Positions 16,360-25,670 are shown, numbered from the stretch's first letter. The stretch is 64,000 nucleotides of DNA from DASWJZ01 sp964440525 (GCA_964440525.1 CAYTTC010000008.1:1-64000), one strand, 5' to 3'. Notes: generated by a model not told the origin, from the sequence alone. Numbers and translations: made by a program.

Positions 16360-17853
16360 ATGTCGCTGGCGATGCCAAAACCGAAAGCCGACGTGATGGC
16401 CCGAAGCGCCGCGATCGCGAAGGATCTCAGCGCCATCGTGCCGGGCGAGGGTGTGGTCTCCAACCCCGAGGAGCTCAGACCCTTCGAGAGCGACGGGCTG
16501 ACCGCCTACCGCCAGATGCCGATGCTGGTGGTGCTTCCGGAAACGGTCGAGCAGGTGAGCCAGGTCCTTCGCTACTGCTACGAGAACGGGATCCGCGTGG
16601 TGCCGCGCGGCTCCGGCACGTCGCTCTCGGGCGGGGCTTTGCCGCTCGCCGACGGCGTCCTCCTCGTCATGTCGAAGTTCAACAAGATCCTCGACATCGA
16701 CTTCGACAACCGCGCCGTGGTGGTGCAGCCGGGCGTCACCAATCTCGGTGTGACCAACGCCGTGGTGCATCGCGGCTTCTACTACGCGCCTGACCCATCC
16801 TCGCAGATCGCCTGCTCGATCGGCGGCAACGTCGCGGAAAATTCCGGCGGCGTGCATTGCCTGAAATACGGGTTGACCGCCAACAACGTGCTCGGGATCG
16901 AGATGGTGCTGATCACCGGCGAGGTGATACGGCTCGGCGGAAAACATCTCGACGCAGAGGGCTACGACCTCCTCGGCCTGATGACAGGATCGGAGGGGCT
17001 GCTCGCCGTCGTCACCGAGGTGACGGTCCGGATTCTCCGATCGCCGGAGACGGCGCGCGCCGTGCTCATCGGTTTTTCGTCGAGCGAAGACGCCGGCCGC
17101 TGCGTCGCAGACATCATCGGGGCGGGCATCATTCCTGGCGGCATGGAGATGATGGACCGGCCGGCGATCCACGCGGCGGAAGATTTCGTGCATGCCGGCT
17201 ATCCGCGCGACGTGGAGGCGCTCCTCATCGTCGAGCTCGACGGCCCGCAGCGCGAGGTCACGCATCTCCTGAAGCGCGTCGAGGAGATCGCGCGGGGAGA
17301 CGGTGCGGTCAATATCAGAGTCTCGAACAGTGAAGCGGAGCGGCTCGCCTTCTGGGCTGGCCGCAAGGCTGCCTTCCCCGCCGTCGGGCGGATATCGCCG
17401 GATTATTATTGCATGGACGGCACGATTCCGCGGAAGGAGCTGCCGCGCGTGCTGCACCGTGTGCGCGAGCTGTCGGCCCAATACGGGCTTCGCGTGGCCA
17501 ATGTTTTTCATGCCGGCGACGGCAATTTGCACCCGCTCATCCTCTACGACGCCAACAAGCCTGACGAACTCGAGAAGGCGGAGGCTTTTGGCGCGGATAT
17601 CCTGCGGCTCTGCGTGGAGGTCGGCGGCGTCCTGACCGGCGAGCACGGCGTTGGGGTGGAAAAGCGCGACCTGATGCCGGAAATGTTCAACAAGGCCGAC
17701 CTCGCGCAGCAGGAACGGGTGAAGTGCGCCTTCGACCCAAAACACCTGCTCAATCCCGGAAAAGTGTTTCCCGAGCTGCATCGCTGCGCCGAGCTCGGCC
17801 GCATGCATGTTCACAAGGGGCAGGTGGCGTTTCCGGATCTGCCCAGATTTTGA
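16360..17853 (+). CDS. glcD: Glycolate oxidase FAD subunit GlcD
   Basis: A 497-residue FAD-linked oxidase that oxidises glycolate to glyoxylate (homologues also use D-lactate). The FAD-binding PCMH domain is clear (RVVPRGSGTSLSGGALPL, IGGNVAENSGGVHCLKYG). The C-terminal oxidase domain has VANVFHAGDGNLHPLILYD and LTGEHGVGVEKRDLM. It is the first gene of glcDEF, divergent from the lut operon over a 216-bp control region with GTGGTC dyads. The complex sits at the inner membrane through its partners. Confidence 0.95.
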   Translation: MSLAMPKPKADVMARSAAIAKDLSAIVPGEGVVSNPEELRPFESDGLTAYRQMPMLVVLPETVEQVSQVLRYCYENGIRVVPRGSGTSLSGGALPLADGVLLVMSKFNKILDIDFDNRAVVVQPGVTNLGVTNAVVHRGFYYAPDPSSQIACSIGGNVAENSGGVHCLKYGLTANNVLGIEMVLITGEVIRLGGKHLDAEGYDLLGLMTGSEGLLAVVTEVTVRILRSPETARAVLIGFSSSEDAGRCVADIIGAGIIPGGMEMMDRPAIHAAEDFVHAGYPRDVEALLIVELDGPQREVTHLLKRVEEIARGDGAVNIRVSNSEAERLAFWAGRKAAFPAVGRISPDYYCMDGTIPRKELPRVLHRVRELSAQYGLRVANVFHAGDGNLHPLILYDANKPDELEKAEAFGADILRLCVEVGGVLTGEHGVGVEKRDLMPEMFNKADLAQQERVKCAFDPKHLLNPGKVFPELHRCAELGRMHVHKGQVAFPDLPRF

Positions 17854-17870
17854 GGCCGGCGGTTGGGGGT

Positions 17871-19100
17871 ATGACAACCTCAGTCTTGCGTCCCGACAGC
17901 GCCGAGGGCGTGCTCGAAGCGGTGCGCTGGGCGGCCGCCGAGGAGGTTCCGCTCGAGATCCATGGGCACGGCTCGAAGCGCGGCGTCGGACGCCCGGTGC
18001 AGGCGGAATATGGGCTCGATCTCTCCGATCTCGTCGGCGTCACACTCTATGAGCCGGAGGAGCTGGTGCTTTCCGCCAACGCCGGCACGCCGCTCGCCGA
18101 GATCGAGCGGCTTCTTGCTGAGCACAATCAGATGCTCGCCTTCGAGCCGATGGATTTCGGGCCGCTCTTCGGCGCGACGCGCGGGCGCGGCACGATCGGC
18201 GGCGTGCTGGCGACAAATTGCAGCGGGCCGCGCCGGATCAAAGCGGGCGCCGCGCGCGACCATATCCTCGGCATCAAAGCCGTCTCCGGACGCGGCGAGG
18301 CCTTCAAGTCCGGCGGGCGCGTGGTGAAGAACGTCACCGGCTACGACCTCTCCAAGGGTCTCGCCGGCTCCTGGGGCACGCTCGCCGTCGTCACCGAGGC
18401 GACCTTTAAGGTGCTGCCGCGGCCGGAAGCGGTGGCGACGCTCGTCGTCGCCGGCCTCGACGACCTGACCGCCGTGACGGCGCTCTGCAAGGCGATGGGA
18501 ACGCCGCTCGACGTCTCCGGCGCGGCGCATCTGCCCGATGCGGTGGCCGCCGAGATTCCCGACGCCTCCTTCGCCTCCGGGGGTAGGGCGGCAACGCTCA
18601 TCCGCCTGGAAGGCATTCCGCCCTCGGTGGACTTTCGGGCGCAGAAGCTGACGGCGGCCATCGGCCGGCTCGGCGAGGTCTCCGTGCTGGAAGCGGACGC
18701 TTCCGACGCGACCTGGCGCGCCGTGCGCGACGCCGAAGTCTTCGGCTCGACGTCGCATCCCATCTGGCGCATCAGCGTGGCGCCGAGCGACGGTCCGACG
18801 GTGATCGCAGCACTCAGGGAGCGCCACGCCATCCGCTATTTCTACGATTGGTCTGGCGGGCTCATCTGGATCGAGGCGAGCGATGCCGGAACGGGCGGCT
18901 TGGCGCGCGAAATCCGCACCGCGGTCGCGGCGATCGGCGGCGGCCACGCCACGCTGATGCGTGGCAGTCCGGCGCTCCGCGCGGCGGTCACCCCCTTCGA
19001 GCCGCAGCCGGAGGCGCTGGCGGCGCTGTCGCGGAGGCTGAAGGAGCAATTCGACCCGCGCGGCATCCTCAATCCCGGGCGGATGGTGGCGGGCGGCTGA
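17871..19100 (+). CDS. glcE: Glycolate oxidase FAD-binding subunit GlcE
   Basis: A 409-residue subunit of the glycolate oxidase complex with a FAD-binding domain: HGHGSKRGVGRPVQ near residue 31, then GRGTIGGVLATNCSGPRRIK and VVKNVTGYDLSKGLAGSWGT. The ATG at 17871, 17 bp after the glcD stop, gives MTTSVLRPDSAEGV, which matches the family. An upstream extension overlapping glcD is not supported. Its TGA overlaps the glcF ATG by one base. Confidence 0.94.
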   Translation: MTTSVLRPDSAEGVLEAVRWAAAEEVPLEIHGHGSKRGVGRPVQAEYGLDLSDLVGVTLYEPEELVLSANAGTPLAEIERLLAEHNQMLAFEPMDFGPLFGATRGRGTIGGVLATNCSGPRRIKAGAARDHILGIKAVSGRGEAFKSGGRVVKNVTGYDLSKGLAGSWGTLAVVTEATFKVLPRPEAVATLVVAGLDDLTAVTALCKAMGTPLDVSGAAHLPDAVAAEIPDASFASGGRAATLIRLEGIPPSVDFRAQKLTAAIGRLGEVSVLEADASDATWRAVRDAEVFGSTSHPIWRISVAPSDGPTVIAALRERHAIRYFYDWSGGLIWIEASDAGTGGLAREIRTAVAAIGGGHATLMRGSPALRAAVTPFEPQPEALAALSRRLKEQFDPRGILNPGRMVAGG

Positions 19101-20440
19101 TGCAGACCTCGTTCTCGCTGGCGCAACTCGCCGATCCGGACATCGCGGAGGCCGATTCGATTCTGCGGCGCTGCGTGCATTGCGGCTTCTGCCTCGCCAC
19201 CTGCCCGACCTATCTGGAGCTCGGCAACGAGCTCGATTCGCCGCGCGGAAGAATCTACCTCATCAAGGACATGCTGGAGAACGACAAGCCGGCATCGGCG
19301 CAGGTTGCGACTCATATCGACCGCTGCCTCTCCTGTCTTTCGTGCGTGAGCACCTGCCCGTCGGGCGTCGATTACATGCACCTTGTCGATCAGGCGCGAG
19401 TGCGGATCGAGAAGACCTACAAGAGGCCGTTCGCCGACCGGCTGGTGCGGACGCTCCTTGCGCAGGTCCTCCCCTATCGCCGCCGGTTTCGCTTCGCGCT
19501 TCGCCTGGCCAAGCTCGCGCGGCCGTTCATTCCGATGCTGAGAGGCTTCGGGATCGCCGGCGACCGTCTCGAAACCATGCTGCGGCTCGCCCCCGAAAGA
19601 CTGCCGGCGAAGTCCAGCATCCGAGCCGGCGTGAGCTTCACGCCCGAGGGTCCGCGACGCAGCCGCGTGGCGCTTCTGAATGGCTGCGCCCAGGCGGTGC
19701 TCGATCCGGGGATAAACATTGCGACGGTCAGACTGCTCAGCCGCTTCGGCGTCGAGGTCGTGTTTGCCAAGGGGGAGGCCTGCTGCGGGGCAATAGTCCA
19801 CCATATGGGGCGCCAGCGCCAGGCGCGCCGCCTCGCCCGCGCCAACATCGATGCCTGGATCGACGAGATCGATGGCGAGGGGCTCGACGCCATCCTCATC
19901 ACCACGTCGGGGTGCGGCACGACGATCAAGGATTACGGCCATCTTTTTCGCAACGACCCGGCTTACGCGAAAAAGGCGGCGCGCGTCGCGGCGCTGGCGC
20001 TCGACGTGACCGAGTATCTCGCACGGCTCGACCTGCCGCCCGGCCAGCGCGGCTCCGACCTCATCGTCGCCTACCACTCCGCCTGCTCGCTGCAGCACGG
20101 ACAGGGCATTACGACGATCCCGAAGGTGCTCCTCAGACAAGCCGGCTTCGAGGTGCGCGACATTCCCGAAGGCCACATCTGCTGCGGCTCGGCCGGGACC
20201 TACAACATCCTGCAGCCCGAAATCGCGCGGCGGCTGCGCGACCGAAAAGTCCGCAACATCGAAGCCGTCGCGCCCGACGTGATCGCTACCGGCAACATCG
20301 GTTGCATCACCCAGATCGCCTCCGGCACGATCGTTCCGGTGCTGCATACGGTCGAGCTGCTCGACTGGGCCTATGGCAACGAGCAGGCGGATTTTCTGCG
20401 CCGACGGATCGGCGCGCCGCACGGACGAGGCGGGGCGTGA
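19100..20440 (+). CDS. glcF: Glycolate oxidase iron-sulfur subunit GlcF
   Basis: A 446-residue electron-transfer subunit. Two ferredoxin motifs (CVHCGFCLATCPTY and CLSCLSCVSTCPSGVDYMH) are followed by two CCG domains (CCGAIVHHMGRQ and CCGSAGTYNIL), passing electrons from GlcDE to quinones. The start is the ATG in the TGATG junction with glcE. A longer frame from 18848 is an antiframe extension of glcE. It ends the glcDEF run; the next functional partner, glcB, is 2.1 kb downstream beyond an accessory patch. Confidence 0.95.
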   Translation: MQTSFSLAQLADPDIAEADSILRRCVHCGFCLATCPTYLELGNELDSPRGRIYLIKDMLENDKPASAQVATHIDRCLSCLSCVSTCPSGVDYMHLVDQARVRIEKTYKRPFADRLVRTLLAQVLPYRRRFRFALRLAKLARPFIPMLRGFGIAGDRLETMLRLAPERLPAKSSIRAGVSFTPEGPRRSRVALLNGCAQAVLDPGINIATVRLLSRFGVEVVFAKGEACCGAIVHHMGRQRQARRLARANIDAWIDEIDGEGLDAILITTSGCGTTIKDYGHLFRNDPAYAKKAARVAALALDVTEYLARLDLPPGQRGSDLIVAYHSACSLQHGQGITTIPKVLLRQAGFEVRDIPEGHICCGSAGTYNILQPEIARRLRDRKVRNIEAVAPDVIATGNIGCITQIASGTIVPVLHTVELLDWAYGNEQADFLRRRIGAPHGRGGA

Positions 20441-20475
20441 GGCGGCGGTAGTGTCTCTGTTTGAAATTTGCGGGA

Positions 20476-20643
20476 TTAGGCAGCAGATGCACCAAGCTCG
20501 CTATCTTGCGTCGTTTGCGAGCTGCCGCTGGGCCGCATCCTCATTCGGATCGCAGCAAGTGCCATAGGCTTCTTGCGCCTAGGGACCCACGCCAGCACTA
20601 CGGCGATGATGGTTTCTAGTCGCTCGCGGTCAACCGATTCCAT
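20476..20643 (-). CDS. Possible small basic protein, 55 residues
   Basis: A complete minus-strand frame from ATG at 20643 to TAA, beginning MESVDRERLETIIAVVLAW, with a basic middle (PRRKKP) and a polar tail. It is unrelated to any family I recognise. It would be divergent from the DUF3800 gene, with the 20651-20687 repeats as shared promoter. No convincing ribosome site is seen, so it may be chance. Confidence 0.25.
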   Translation of the reverse strand: MESVDRERLETIIAVVLAWVPRRKKPMALAAIRMRMRPSGSSQTTQDSELGASAA

Positions 20644-20650
20644 CCTACCG

Positions 20651-20687
20651 GTATAGGAATAATGCTCCCTATCCCCGTATAGGAATA
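20651..20687. promoter_or_regulatory. Direct repeat pair GTATAGGAATA, possible operator/promoter
   Basis: GTATAGGAATA occurs at 20651-20661 and again at 20677-20687, 26 bp apart, with CCTATCC between them partly complementary. The location, between a possible divergent small gene and the DUF3800 gene, suits a regulator or promoter site. AT-rich cores resemble -10 elements. Confidence 0.4.
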
Positions 20688-20813
20688 TGTTTCTGATATT
20701 GCATTTGGCGGACCCAAGGGTATGCAGGCCGACAGCGAATCAGTTCTGGAGGCGTCGAAGGGATACTCGCGCCCATTGTTCGGCGCGGGGACCGTGAGAG
20801 ACGTGCTGTTGCC

Positions 20814-21587
20814 GTGTTGGCTTGCTACTTAGACGACAGCGGAACCGACCCAGCCTCCACCGTCGTGACCTTGGCGGGCTTTGTGGCCCCAATCCGTCTT
20901 TGGTCACAGTATGAGCTTGCAGCTGCGGAGGTGTACCAGCGCTACGGCGTCACCCTCCTTCATGCTCGCGATTTGCACGCGACCGACGGCGAGTTCAAGA
21001 ACTGGCGGAGGATCAAGAAACAGAGCTTTTGCGTAGAACTCTCAAGCCATATGAGACGGATTATGCCGTTCGGCATTTCGATCTCAGTTGAGAAAAGCGC
21101 TTATTTGCAAAGGAAGAAGGAATACGAAACTTGGGATACGTCATCCGCGTTCGGAATCGCGTTCATGCGGGTGCTTCTCTCGACCTACATCCATGTATTT
21201 TACGAAATGCATGGGGTGATGGAAACCCCGTCAAGCAGCTTGTCGATAATACTAGAGGATGGAAATAAGAACAACAATGAGGCTCTTATACTATTTAACG
21301 AATTCAAGCACAACAGGAACCTGACTAAACTGGCTTCCCTGTCATTTGCCGGAAAGAGCGATACACTTGCAATTCAATTCGCCGACCTTCTAGCGTTCTA
21401 TTCTAGGAGATGGATGGATCAATGCGTCCGATCCGAGAAAATGGTTCAGAAGCCCGTAATACTGACACTCATCTCCAATCGCCTCCAAGTTCGGAGCGAG
21501 GGGATAACCGATTTCATCAAGTTTGAGGATTTGAACGATGCGCTACCCGGCCCCGATTGGGAGAGGGTGGTGTATCCGCCTCGCTAG
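20814..21587 (+). CDS. DUF3800 domain protein
   Basis: A 257-residue protein matching DUF3800, a family with a predicted RNase H-like fold often found in accessory and defence-associated loci; its biochemical activity is not established. Visible marks are the N-terminal acidic CYLDDSGTD, TLLHARDLHATD, an acidic strand SIILEDGNKNNNEA and the C-terminal FADLLAFYSRRWMD. The acidic residues at these three places are the likely catalytic set. Start is GTG at 20814 (or TTG at 20817), without a strong ribosome site. GC content is clearly lower than in the flanking glc genes, suggesting transfer. Confidence 0.8.
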   Translation: MLACYLDDSGTDPASTVVTLAGFVAPIRLWSQYELAAAEVYQRYGVTLLHARDLHATDGEFKNWRRIKKQSFCVELSSHMRRIMPFGISISVEKSAYLQRKKEYETWDTSSAFGIAFMRVLLSTYIHVFYEMHGVMETPSSSLSIILEDGNKNNNEALILFNEFKHNRNLTKLASLSFAGKSDTLAIQFADLLAFYSRRWMDQCVRSEKMVQKPVILTLISNRLQVRSEGITDFIKFEDLNDALPGPDWERVVYPPR

Positions 21588-21632
21588 CATTGGTTTCGGA
21601 AAAGGCGGCGCCTCGCTCCTCCACAGAGCTGG

Positions 21633-22316
21633 TTAGCCTGCGTCGTGGTGCTCCGACGGGTTTTGGGCCTTTTTGGCCTCGGCGGCCTTCAAGATCTCGC
21701 GTGCCTTCGCTAGGTTCTGCCGGCTGTATTTCCGCGGATCCATTGTTGCCATCTGAAAATAGAGATTTTCGATTGTGTAGAGCGCCCGATCGGAATCGCG
21801 AAGGATTAGCTTCACGGTTTGGTTGATCAGCGGCAATGTCTTGTCGGCGAACTCGAAGCCCTCCGCCGGGACCGCAACAGTCAGCAAGAGGTCGTTAATT
21901 GCGCGGTCTGTATCGCTCTCGGCAAAACCCCGAACCGTCTTCAGCGAACTATTTTCGAGAAAGCGGCTACAGGCGAAAGTCACTGTCTTTGCATCGGGCA
22001 AAGGGCGCATCGACAGCATCTTGCCGAGAAGTCTGAGGTCTGCAGCGATGGCGAGAGTATCCGAACGCAATCGGTCCTTTTCCTCCGTCATTTTGACCAG
22101 AACGGCAGACCGCCATTGCAAGCCGCTAAGATAGTACTGTGCAAGGATGACAGAGAAGGTCGCGAGCGCGACGACCGCGGGCACGAGCGCACTGAGGACG
22201 TCGAGCCCTACGAAGCCGATGAGCGCCAACGCGGTCAGCGTCAGCGCTGCGCACGTCGCTCCGCCGAGCACCACCGCAGCGATGATGAGACGCCAATCTT
22301 TCATGCTCACCATCAT
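21633..22316 (-). CDS. Uncharacterised two-helix membrane protein
   Basis: A 227-residue protein of no recognised family, convergent with the DUF3800 gene (45-bp gap). Residues 7-65 hold two long hydrophobic helices. The rest is a soluble, charged helical domain with a lysine/alanine-rich end (AREILKAAEAKKAQ). This 2TM-plus-cytoplasmic-domain layout is shared by many small accessory membrane proteins. The start could be the ATG at 22316, 22313 or 22304. Link to DUF3800 is positional only. Confidence 0.6.
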   Translation of the reverse strand: MMVSMKDWRLIIAAVVLGGATCAALTLTALALIGFVGLDVLSALVPAVVALATFSVILAQYYLSGLQWRSAVLVKMTEEKDRLRSDTLAIAADLRLLGKMLSMRPLPDAKTVTFACSRFLENSSLKTVRGFAESDTDRAINDLLLTVAVPAEGFEFADKTLPLINQTVKLILRDSDRALYTIENLYFQMATMDPRKYSRQNLAKAREILKAAEAKKAQNPSEHHDAG

Positions 22317-22514
22317 AGAGCGCCGACTGAGCGGGCGGAAAGCGGCAGATGGCGGCCCATGAAAAAGTCCGGCGCTGGGCCGGGCTTTGGAATTTCATCT
22401 GATGGGTTACTTTTGCGGTAGTCGCGGCGGTACGATCCTTCTAAGCGCCGCCTCGATTGCTGCTCCGTCGCGCGACGCATATCGTGGGCTGCAACGACAA
22501 TATCGGGGGATGCG

Positions 22515-24689
22515 ATGACGGAACGCGTTGCGGTCGGAAGCCTTAAGGTCGCGCGGAGCCTCTGTGATTTCGTGAACGAGGAGGCGCTGCCGTGCACAGG
22601 CATCTCCCCGGAACAATTCTGGTCGGGGCTCGACCGCGTCGTCTATGAGCTCGCTCCGAAGAACCGCGCGCTGCTTGAAAAACGCGACCGGTTGCAGGCG
22701 GAGATCGACGCTTGGCACCGCGAGAAGCGCGGCAGGCACTTCGAGCTCGGCGAATACAAGGTATTTCTGCAGAAGATCGGCTATTTGCAGCCGGAGGGGC
22801 CGGATTTTTTGGTCTCGACCGTGAATGTCGATCCGGAGATCGCCGAGGTCGCCGGACCGCAGCTCGTCGTTCCGGTGATGAATGCGCGCTACGCGCTGAA
22901 CGCAGCCAACGCCCGCTGGGGCAGCCTCTATGATGCGCTCTACGGCACCGACGCGATTCCCGAAGACGGCGGGGCGGAGCGTGGCAAGGGCTACAATCCG
23001 GTCCGCGGCCAACGGGCGATCGCCTTCGCGCGCGGCGTCCTCGACGAGGCGGCGCCGCTTGACGGCGCGTCGTGGGGCGATGCGACTGGCCTCGCCATCA
23101 GAGGCGGAAAGCTCGTCGTGTCGACCGGGGAAAGGGGCGGCGTCGGGCTCAAGGATTCCGACCGTCTCGCCGGCTATGAGGGGAGCGAAGCCGCACCAAG
23201 CGTGGTGCTCCTCAGGAACCACGGCCTGCATCTCGAAATTCTGGTCGACCGCACTCACCCGATCGGCAAGGACGATCCCGCCGGCATCGCCGACCTCGTG
23301 ATCGAATCGGCGATGACGACGATCATGGATTTCGAGGATTCGATTGCCGCGGTCGACGCCGACGACAAGGTTCTGGCCTACCGCAACTGGCTCGGGCTGA
23401 TGAAGGGGGAGCTCACGGCAAACTTCGACAAGGGCGGCAAGACAATGGCGCGGGCGTTGAACGCCGACCGCCGGTTCAAGCGCACCGGCGGCGCGACGCT
23501 GACGCTCAACGGCCGCAGCCTGATGCTTGTCAGGAATGTCGGGCACCTGATGACAATCGACGCCGTCACCGACAAGGACGGCAATCCGATTCCGGAAGGC
23601 ATACTCGACGCCATGGTGACATCGGCGATCGCGCTTCACGACGTCGGCCAAAACGGCCGCCGCGCCAACAGCCGCGCCGGCTCCGTCTATATCGTGAAGC
23701 CGAAGATGCATGGGCCAGAAGAGGTCGCTTTCTCCGACGAGCTTTTTGGCCGCGTGGAGGAGACGCTCGGGCTTCCCCGCTTCACCTTGAAGATGGGAAT
23801 CATGGACGAGGAACGGCGCACCACGCTGAACCTGAAGGAGTCGATCCGCGCGGCAAAAGACCGGATCTTTTTCATCAATACCGGCTTCCTCGACCGCACC
23901 GGCGACGAGATCCATACCTCGATGGAAGCCGGACCGATGATCCGCAAGGGCGACATGAAGGCGGCGACCTGGATCCAGGCCTACGAGGATTCGAACGTCG
24001 ATATCGGGCTTTTGTGCGGGCTCCCCGGGCACGCACAGATCGGCAAGGGCATGTGGGCGATGCCGGACCTGATGGCCGACATGCTGAAAGCGAAAATCGC
24101 GCATCCGAAGGCCGGCGCCAATACAGCCTGGGTCCCCTCGCCGACCGCCGCGACGCTGCACGCGTTGCACTATCACCAGGTCGATGTGAAGGCGCGGCAG
24201 CGAGAACTGAGGAAGCGGAAGCGTGCGTCGATCGACGACATCCTGTCGATCCCGGTCGCCGAGCGCCCAAATTGGCCGCGTGGAGAAATCCAGAAGGAGC
24301 TCGACAACAATGCGCAGGGGATTTTGGGCTATGTCGTGCGCTGGATCGATCAGGGGGTCGGCTGCTCAAAAGTGCCCGACATCAACAATGTCGGGCTGAT
24401 GGAGGACCGCGCGACATTGCGCATATCGAGCCAGCATATTGCTAACTGGCTGCATCACGGCGTGGTCACCAAGGCGCAGGTGACTGAGACGCTGAAGCGC
24501 ATGGCGGCCGTGGTCGACAAACAGAACGCAGGCGACCCGCTCTACCGCCCGATGGCGCCGAATTTCGACGCGAGCATCGCCTTCCGGGCGGCGTCCGATC
24601 TCGTCTTCAAGGGACGCGAGCAGCCGAATGGCTACACCGAGCCGATCCTGCATGCTCGGCGGCGAGAGGCGAAGAAGCGGGCGACATAG
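22515..24689 (+). CDS. glcB: Malate synthase G
   Basis: A 724-residue monomeric enzyme condensing glyoxylate with acetyl-CoA to malate, the exit route for glyoxylate made by GlcDEF. Typical isoform G features: VPVMNARYALNAANARWGSLYDALYGTD, the metal-binding FEDSIAAVDADDK, KMGIMDEERRTTLNLKE, and the C-terminal VGLMEDRATLRISSQHIANWL. The length matches the isoform. Functionally it belongs with glcDEF although the accessory patch intervenes. A palindromic repeat follows the stop. Confidence 0.97.
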   Translation: MTERVAVGSLKVARSLCDFVNEEALPCTGISPEQFWSGLDRVVYELAPKNRALLEKRDRLQAEIDAWHREKRGRHFELGEYKVFLQKIGYLQPEGPDFLVSTVNVDPEIAEVAGPQLVVPVMNARYALNAANARWGSLYDALYGTDAIPEDGGAERGKGYNPVRGQRAIAFARGVLDEAAPLDGASWGDATGLAIRGGKLVVSTGERGGVGLKDSDRLAGYEGSEAAPSVVLLRNHGLHLEILVDRTHPIGKDDPAGIADLVIESAMTTIMDFEDSIAAVDADDKVLAYRNWLGLMKGELTANFDKGGKTMARALNADRRFKRTGGATLTLNGRSLMLVRNVGHLMTIDAVTDKDGNPIPEGILDAMVTSAIALHDVGQNGRRANSRAGSVYIVKPKMHGPEEVAFSDELFGRVEETLGLPRFTLKMGIMDEERRTTLNLKESIRAAKDRIFFINTGFLDRTGDEIHTSMEAGPMIRKGDMKAATWIQAYEDSNVDIGLLCGLPGHAQIGKGMWAMPDLMADMLKAKIAHPKAGANTAWVPSPTAATLHALHYHQVDVKARQRELRKRKRASIDDILSIPVAERPNWPRGEIQKELDNNAQGILGYVVRWIDQGVGCSKVPDINNVGLMEDRATLRISSQHIANWLHHGVVTKAQVTETLKRMAAVVDKQNAGDPLYRPMAPNFDASIAFRAASDLVFKGREQPNGYTEPILHARRREAKKRAT

Positions 24690-24698
24690 TCTGGAAAG

Positions 24699-24822
24699 TT
24701 GTCATCCCGGAAGTCGCGGAGCGACTGTCCGGGACCCATAACCGCCACACTGAAGAGCACCGCAGGTGTCTGCATGCTTCGGAGTTCATGGGTCTTGGCC
24801 TGCGGCCAAACCGGGATGACAA
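24699..24822. repeat. Palindromic repeat, family A copy 2
   Basis: TTGTCATCCCGG (24699-24710) and CCGGGATGACAA (24811-24822) are perfect inverted ends. Internal GGGACCCATA and TTCATGGGTC also match the arms of copy 1 (3391-3574). It is 124 bp long, between glcB and the first L,D-transpeptidase. Confidence 0.88.
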
Positions 24823-24857
24823 ACTGGAAATGGGTAGCGCTTCTTCGTCAACGCAGA

Positions 24858-24880
24858 AAGGGCGGCACGAGGCCGCCCTT
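24858..24880 (-). terminator. Hairpin downstream of L,D-transpeptidase 1
   Basis: AAGGGCGGC (24858-24866) pairs with GCCGCCCTT (24872-24880) across a 5-nt loop, 28 bp after the transpeptidase stop. The T-tract on the minus strand is weak. Confidence 0.55.
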
Positions 24881-24907
24881 CTCACGTTCGCCGGTTTGGC
24901 GAACCGA

Positions 24908-25531
24908 TCACATCACGATGACCTTGGTGCCGACGTCGACCATCCGGTGCAGCTCGGTGACGTGGGCGTTCAGCATGCGGATGCAGCCGGAGGAGACGTT
25001 GCCGCCGATCGACCAGGGCTCGTTGGTGCCGTGGATGCGGAACATGGTGTCGCGCCCGTTGTCGAAGAGGTAGAGCGCGCGGGCGCCGAGCGGGTTGTCG
25101 GGGCCGCCCGGCATGCCGTCGGAAAATTCGACGAGCTCGGGACGGCGCTCGATCATCTCGGCCGGCGGGGTCCAGGTCGGCCATTCCTGCTTGGCGCCGA
25201 CCTGCACCGTGCCGGACCAGCCGAAACCTTCGCGGCCAACGCCGACGCCGTAGCGGATCGCCAGGCCATCCTGCAGGGTGAAGTAGAGGAACTTGTTCGC
25301 GGTATCGACGATGACTGTGCCCGGCGCTTCGGTGCTCGCGTAGGTCACCACCTGTGCCTGGTATTGCGGGTCGAGCGGCCGGTTCGGGTCGAAACGGTCG
25401 GGCTCGTAGGTGATGAAGGCGTGCGTCGTCGGATCGTAGACGCGGAACGGCGTGGCATCCGCCACCGCCGGCAGCAGCATCGCGACGGCAAGACCCAGAC
25501 CAATCGAGCGAGCAAATCGGGAAATGTTCAT
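24908..25531 (-). CDS. L,D-transpeptidase (YkuD family), paralogue 1
   Basis: A 207-residue exported enzyme that makes 3-3 peptidoglycan cross-links or attaches proteins to peptidoglycan. The signal peptide covers about residues 1-27 (MLLPAVADA). The YkuD domain carries GVGVGREGFGWSG and the catalytic pattern FRIHGTNEPWSIG, then SSGCIRMLNAHV with the nucleophilic cysteine. Ribosome site GAGGGGGT precedes the ATG. It is the first of three tandem paralogues, each with its own spacer. Confidence 0.93.
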   Translation of the reverse strand: MNISRFARSIGLGLAVAMLLPAVADATPFRVYDPTTHAFITYEPDRFDPNRPLDPQYQAQVVTYASTEAPGTVIVDTANKFLYFTLQDGLAIRYGVGVGREGFGWSGTVQVGAKQEWPTWTPPAEMIERRPELVEFSDGMPGGPDNPLGARALYLFDNGRDTMFRIHGTNEPWSIGGNVSSGCIRMLNAHVTELHRMVDVGTKVIVM

Positions 25532-25670
25532 TTGACCCCCTCCAAAACCCCTTGCTCGTCAAATCGAGCGAGCGTGTCGACATGCCTCGTAGGTCGCGCA
25601 GGTTTCCGCGCGATGTCGCGAACGCGATGGAATAATTGCGTTGCCCGCCAATTTGTTGCGTCGCGAGCGT

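Larger units (their letters stand above)
20441..20813. other. Lower-GC intergenic region between glcF and DUF3800 gene
   Basis: About 370 bp whose base composition drops compared with glcF. It contains a 55-codon minus-strand frame and two direct copies of an 11-bp AT-rich motif, listed separately. No RNA gene was recognised. The drop marks the left edge of a probable insertion. Confidence 0.55.

Noticed and set aside
16144..17877. Long N-terminal extension of the FadR-type regulator frame to 839 codons
   Set aside because: The extension is antisense to glcD and crosses the operator region; the regulator fold begins at 16143.
20307..20495. Possible transposase remnant after glcF
   Set aside because: The peptide is too short and most of it is antisense to the glcF end; no inverted ends or target duplication were found.
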